Shown one piece after another: positions 6,225 to 7,859 of a stretch of DNA of 7,859 nt. Both the position numbers and the translations under genes were made by a program. The notes below the pieces were generated by a model that had not been told where the DNA came from, made no database searches, and was given only the letters and a program-made list of their open reading frames with translations. The stretch spans positions 1 through 7,859 of the forward strand of contig CALAQT010000081.1 of NCBI GenBank assembly GCA_937888775.1, read 5' to 3'. This DNA is from an uncultured Actinomycetes bacterium (lineage in GTDB: Bacteria; Actinomycetota; Thermoleophilia; Solirubrobacterales; Solirubrobacteraceae). The number at the start of each line of letters is the position of its first letter. Position 1 is the first letter of the stretch.

Positions 6225-6549
6225 GCCGCTTCGCGCCGACGTACCGAGTGTGGCAACGCTCAAGCCAGTGCGCTCGCAACTGGGCGAACTCGAGAGCGAG
6301 CAGCCGCGCGCCGGCGGCCAGATAGCGACGATCGCTTCCCGGGAAAGCGATCACGCGACGCGCCACGACCCGGGCGACTCCTCCCCGTTGAACTCGGTCG
6401 TCGGCGCCTGTCAACGCGGACGCATGCTCTTGGGCGAAGGCACGAGCGAGCAACGGGCGAGGGGCAGACAAGTCCGGACGCGTGCTTTCTGGGAGAGCAG
6501 CAGTCGGCACGGCCGACCGAGTGCTCGACCGCGCATCGTGAGTCACCGG
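6225..6549. other. Interval between GST and right repeat
   Basis: No gene is recognised. A plus-strand frame runs from 6223 through the right repeat to 6639, but it is Arg/Ser-rich without domain pattern, and repeat differences all change its residues. The only clear structure is the hairpin at 6330-6352. Confidence 0.35.
6330..6352. repeat. 8-bp hairpin with palindromic centre
   Basis: GATCGCTT and AAGCGATC are perfect arms around CCCGGGA, whose centre is itself part of the palindrome TCCCGGGA. A related, less perfect sequence lies near 5237-5262 on the other side of the GST gene. Confidence 0.4.
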
Positions 6550-6714
6550 CGCGTGCCTTCACGCGATAGCGAGCGTCCGGACATAGCGTCTCTGGCGATC
6601 GAGTTCGTGGCAAAGGGCAAGCCGGTGCTGCCCACGTGAGTCGCGTCCGAGTGTTAGCTCGCATGCGGCGGGTCAGCTAACTCCGAGCACATCCGCCGTG
6701 GCCGCTTGAGCGGC
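6550..6714 (-). repeat. 165-bp repeat, right copy (inverted relative to 5011-5175)
   Basis: On the minus strand this is the partner of the left copy: block 1 is 6691-6714, block 2 is 6651-6683 and block 3 is 6550-6621. Here the block-2 stem is perfect, GTTAGCT pairing with AGCTAAC, whereas the left copy has a single change that still allows G-U pairing in RNA read in the repeat's own direction. The two copies enclose about 1.37 kb containing one intact gene. No clear target-site duplication is visible at the outer edges. Confidence 0.8.
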
Positions 6715-6918
6715 GAAGCAGCAGTCCGGCCGAGGACATCAGCGGCTGCTCCAGCCGTTCTCCATAGGAGCAGCGCGATCGACCGCTGGGCGCGCTACTG
6801 CTTTCTTCGCTCGCCCGTTTCGGCGTTGTACGGATCAGACAACCCCTCGCCGGCTGGCGTGGCTGCTGGACTCGGCGTGCTGCGGGGAGCCGGTCGGGTT
6901 TGGGTTGGACCCTCGGGA

Positions 6919-6939
6919 GACGTGCGCTGCGCGCACGTC
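6919..6939. repeat. 9-bp perfect hairpin
   Basis: GACGTGCGC and GCGCACGTC are exact reverse complements separated by TGC. It is the second of two stem-loops downstream of the integrase remnant and could be a terminator or part of a recombination site. Confidence 0.45.
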
Positions 6940-6966
6940 GTGGTCGAGGTGGCCCTTGCGGGAGGC

Positions 6967-6984
6967 GGAGCGCCTGGGCGCTCC
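6967..6984 (-). terminator. Hairpin after the integrase remnant
   Basis: GGAGCGCC and GGCGCTCC are perfect 8-bp arms with only TG between, lying about 22 nt beyond the restored integrase stop on the minus strand. An alternative outer stem, GCGGGAG (6958-6964) with CTCCCGC (6981-6987), shares bases with it. Terminator is the simplest reading. Confidence 0.4.
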
Positions 6985-7005
6985 CGCTGTCGGTGCGGGG
7001 TGAGC

Positions 7006-7385
7006 TCAGAGCTCCAGGCCGGCGCTGGCGTGCATCATCGGAGCTCGTGTGTGCGGATGGTGGCGATGATCTCCTCGATGTCGATCTCTTGCAAGTACAG
7101 CGAGTCGTGGAGACGTACGAGTGCCCTAATTGGCGTTGAGTTATGGGTAGGGGCGCTCCTTCGCGGGCGAGTTCGACGGCGCGCGCGTGGCGTAGCTGGT
7201 GCGGTGCGAACCGGGGGCGGACGCCCGTTTCGGCTGCGTGCCGGCGGAGCTCGGCGCGTACGGCGGATGCCAAACAGGTGTGTCCGCGGGTGGGTCCGTC
7301 GATCACGCAGAACAACGGGCCGACCGGAGCTCGACCCGCTTCGCGATCCATGCGTCGAGCGGCGCCCAGGCCCAGGCGTCTAGGC
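7006..7385 (-). pseudogene. Tyrosine recombinase (phage integrase family), C-terminal catalytic part, multiply frameshifted
   Basis: Minus-strand translation gives LDAWAWAPLDAWIAKRVEL, then in a second frame PLFCVIDGPTRG. It continues with RFAPHQLRHARAVELAREG and ITQRQLGHSYVSTT, then in a third frame LYLQEIDIEEIIATIRT, and finally RAPMMHASAGLEL with a stop at 7006. These follow the order of XerC/D-like integrases: the HxLRH box with catalytic His and Arg, the second catalytic His in LGHS, and the nucleophile Tyr in LYLQ. The frame breaks lie near 7315, near 7098 and near 7045. About 125 residues remain, while the SAM-like DNA-binding domain and the first catalytic Arg region are absent before about 7385. 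Catalytic residues of this part survive, so inactivation is by frameshift and truncation and may be fairly recent. Confidence 0.85.
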
Positions 7386-7438
7386 GCGGCCGGGTGGGGT
7401 GATGGGGAAGTACGGAGGCCGATGCGCGGCGGCCACGG

Positions 7439-7467
7439 TTCTTGGTCGGGAGGCATCGGCGTAACAT
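7439..7467 (+). promoter_or_regulatory. Possible promoter of the small membrane protein gene
   Basis: TAACAT (7462-7467) fits a -10 element and TTCTTG (7439-7444) a weak -35 with a 17-bp spacer. Transcription would start near 7474, leaving a leader of about 35 nt before the SD and ATG. The -35 is poor, so confidence is low. Confidence 0.3.
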
Positions 7468-7498
7468 CCTGTTGACGTGTTCGTCCTGCGACGGAATT

Positions 7499-7502
7499 GA
7501 GG
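7499..7502 (+). promoter_or_regulatory. Shine-Dalgarno of the small membrane protein gene
   Basis: GAGG lies 6 nt before the ATG at 7509. It decides against the in-frame TTG at 7497, which overlaps the site. Confidence 0.55.
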
Positions 7503-7508
7503 TGTGCT

Positions 7509-7727
7509 ATGCCAGCAGTGAAGAGCCAAGAGCAGACGCAGGAGGGGCCGGCCGTCAACATCCCCGTCGCCGGACGTGTTGCTCTGCCTTCGAGGCAGAA
7601 CTTGTTCTACTACGGGGGACTCGGTGCCATGACGGCCCTTGAGTTGATCGACTGGCCTGTCACCCTGGCCGTGGCCGCGGGCTACGCCCTCGCCACTCAC
7701 GATCGCCACCACGAGAATGAGCAATAG
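7509..7727 (+). CDS. Small single-pass membrane protein, 72 residues, unknown function
   Basis: The product has a polar N-terminus rich in Gln/Glu/Lys, then VNIPVAGRVALPSRQNLFYYGG. A membrane segment follows, about residues 36-63, of the form LGAMTALELIDWPVTLAVAAGYALA, and the protein ends in a His/Asp/Glu tail (THDRHHENEQ). The pattern 'P-V-x-G-x-V-x-L-P ... Y-x-G-x-x-A-x-x-x-x-E-x-I-x-W-P-V-x-L-A-x-x-A-G' recalls a group of actinobacterial hypothetical proteins of 70-110 residues, some near metal-transport ATPases. That association is from memory and not verified. The histidine-rich tail could bind metal, which is inference. Start, SD and possible promoter are coherent, and codon use is good for an intact gene. 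A second gene starts 45 nt downstream and may be co-transcribed. Confidence 0.75.
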   Translation: MPAVKSQEQTQEGPAVNIPVAGRVALPSRQNLFYYGGLGAMTALELIDWPVTLAVAAGYALATHDRHHENEQ

Positions 7728-7772
7728 CGAATCGTGGGCACTCGATCGCCGGCGGCCGGGCAAGATGGCCGG

Positions 7773-7859
7773 ATGACATCCGAGGACCCGATGGTTGGCG
7801 GCGGGGGGACGCATTCGACCGAGGGCTCGACGGCAGAGGAGAGCGACGGTCTTGGCCGT
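7773..7859 (+). CDS. N-terminus of an unidentified protein (cut by window end)
   Basis: An ATG opens 29 codons that run off the window. The visible residues are MTSEDPMVGGGGTHSTEGST then AEESDGLGR: acidic, Gly/Ser/Thr-rich and probably disordered. No domain is visible. A second in-frame ATG at 7791 has a better-placed GAGGA (7782-7786) and may be the real start. The gap to the preceding small membrane protein gene is 45 nt and no strong terminator intervenes, so a two-gene operon is plausible. Confidence 0.45.
   Translation, partial: MTSEDPMVGGGGTHSTEGSTAEESDGLGR

Larger units (their letters stand above)
6715..7005. other. Interval between right repeat and integrase remnant
   Basis: No gene is recognised on either strand. 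It contains two tight hairpins (6919-6939 and 6967-6984) immediately downstream of the integrase remnant on the minus strand. Confidence 0.35.

Overview
The window is GC-rich DNA with GTG starts, few poly-T terminators and family signatures typical of Actinomycetota. The wording of the integrase remnant, the cell-surface Ig-like tail and the small stress-type genes would fit a soil Thermoleophilia (Solirubrobacterales-like) lineage. That placement is an inference from remembered families and was not searched. Intact or plausible coding sequence covers only about 40% of the window, and the rest holds broken gene pieces, repeats and unexplained sequence. This looks like a decayed accessory region rather than a dense operon.

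Layout, left to right. (1) 1-960 (+): 3' part of an NAD(P)-dependent malic enzyme, cut by the window edge. (2) 961-1654: no intact gene, but a frameshifted minus-strand NmrA-type NAD(P)-binding remnant, then a perfect 14-bp palindrome and a GC-rich hairpin just upstream of the next gene. (3) 1655-2197 (+): intact YbhB/YbcL-type PEBP protein. (4) 2468-3352 (-): intact MYG1-family DHH-like hydrolase, convergent with PEBP. (5) 3770-4158 (-): C-terminal piece of a secreted Ig-like protein with one extra base. It lies head-to-head with the start-less remainder of a small alpha/beta-barrel-type protein at about 4217-4481 (+), which is followed by a strong hairpin. (6) 5011-6714: two diverged 165-bp copies of one repeat in inverted orientation, bracketing an intact glutathione S-transferase gene (5606-6208, +) that is probably read from a leaderless or near-leaderless message. 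(7) 7006-7385 (-): catalytic C-terminal part of a tyrosine recombinase broken by at least three frameshifts, followed by two tight hairpins. (8) 7509-7727 (+): intact 72-aa single-pass membrane protein, then the first 29 codons of another gene (7773 onward).

The genes do not form one pathway. The intact ones (malic enzyme, PEBP, MYG1, GST, small membrane protein) appear to be separate transcription units set among debris. The best candidate for something undescribed is the inverted repeat around the GST gene. Its two copies align without gaps over 165 bp (about 85% by hand count), share a 45-nt identical run, and keep a stem in which one change is compatible with G-U pairing. It sits next to a dead integrase, so it may be the footprint of an old mobile unit or a structured-RNA or DNA-binding repeat family.
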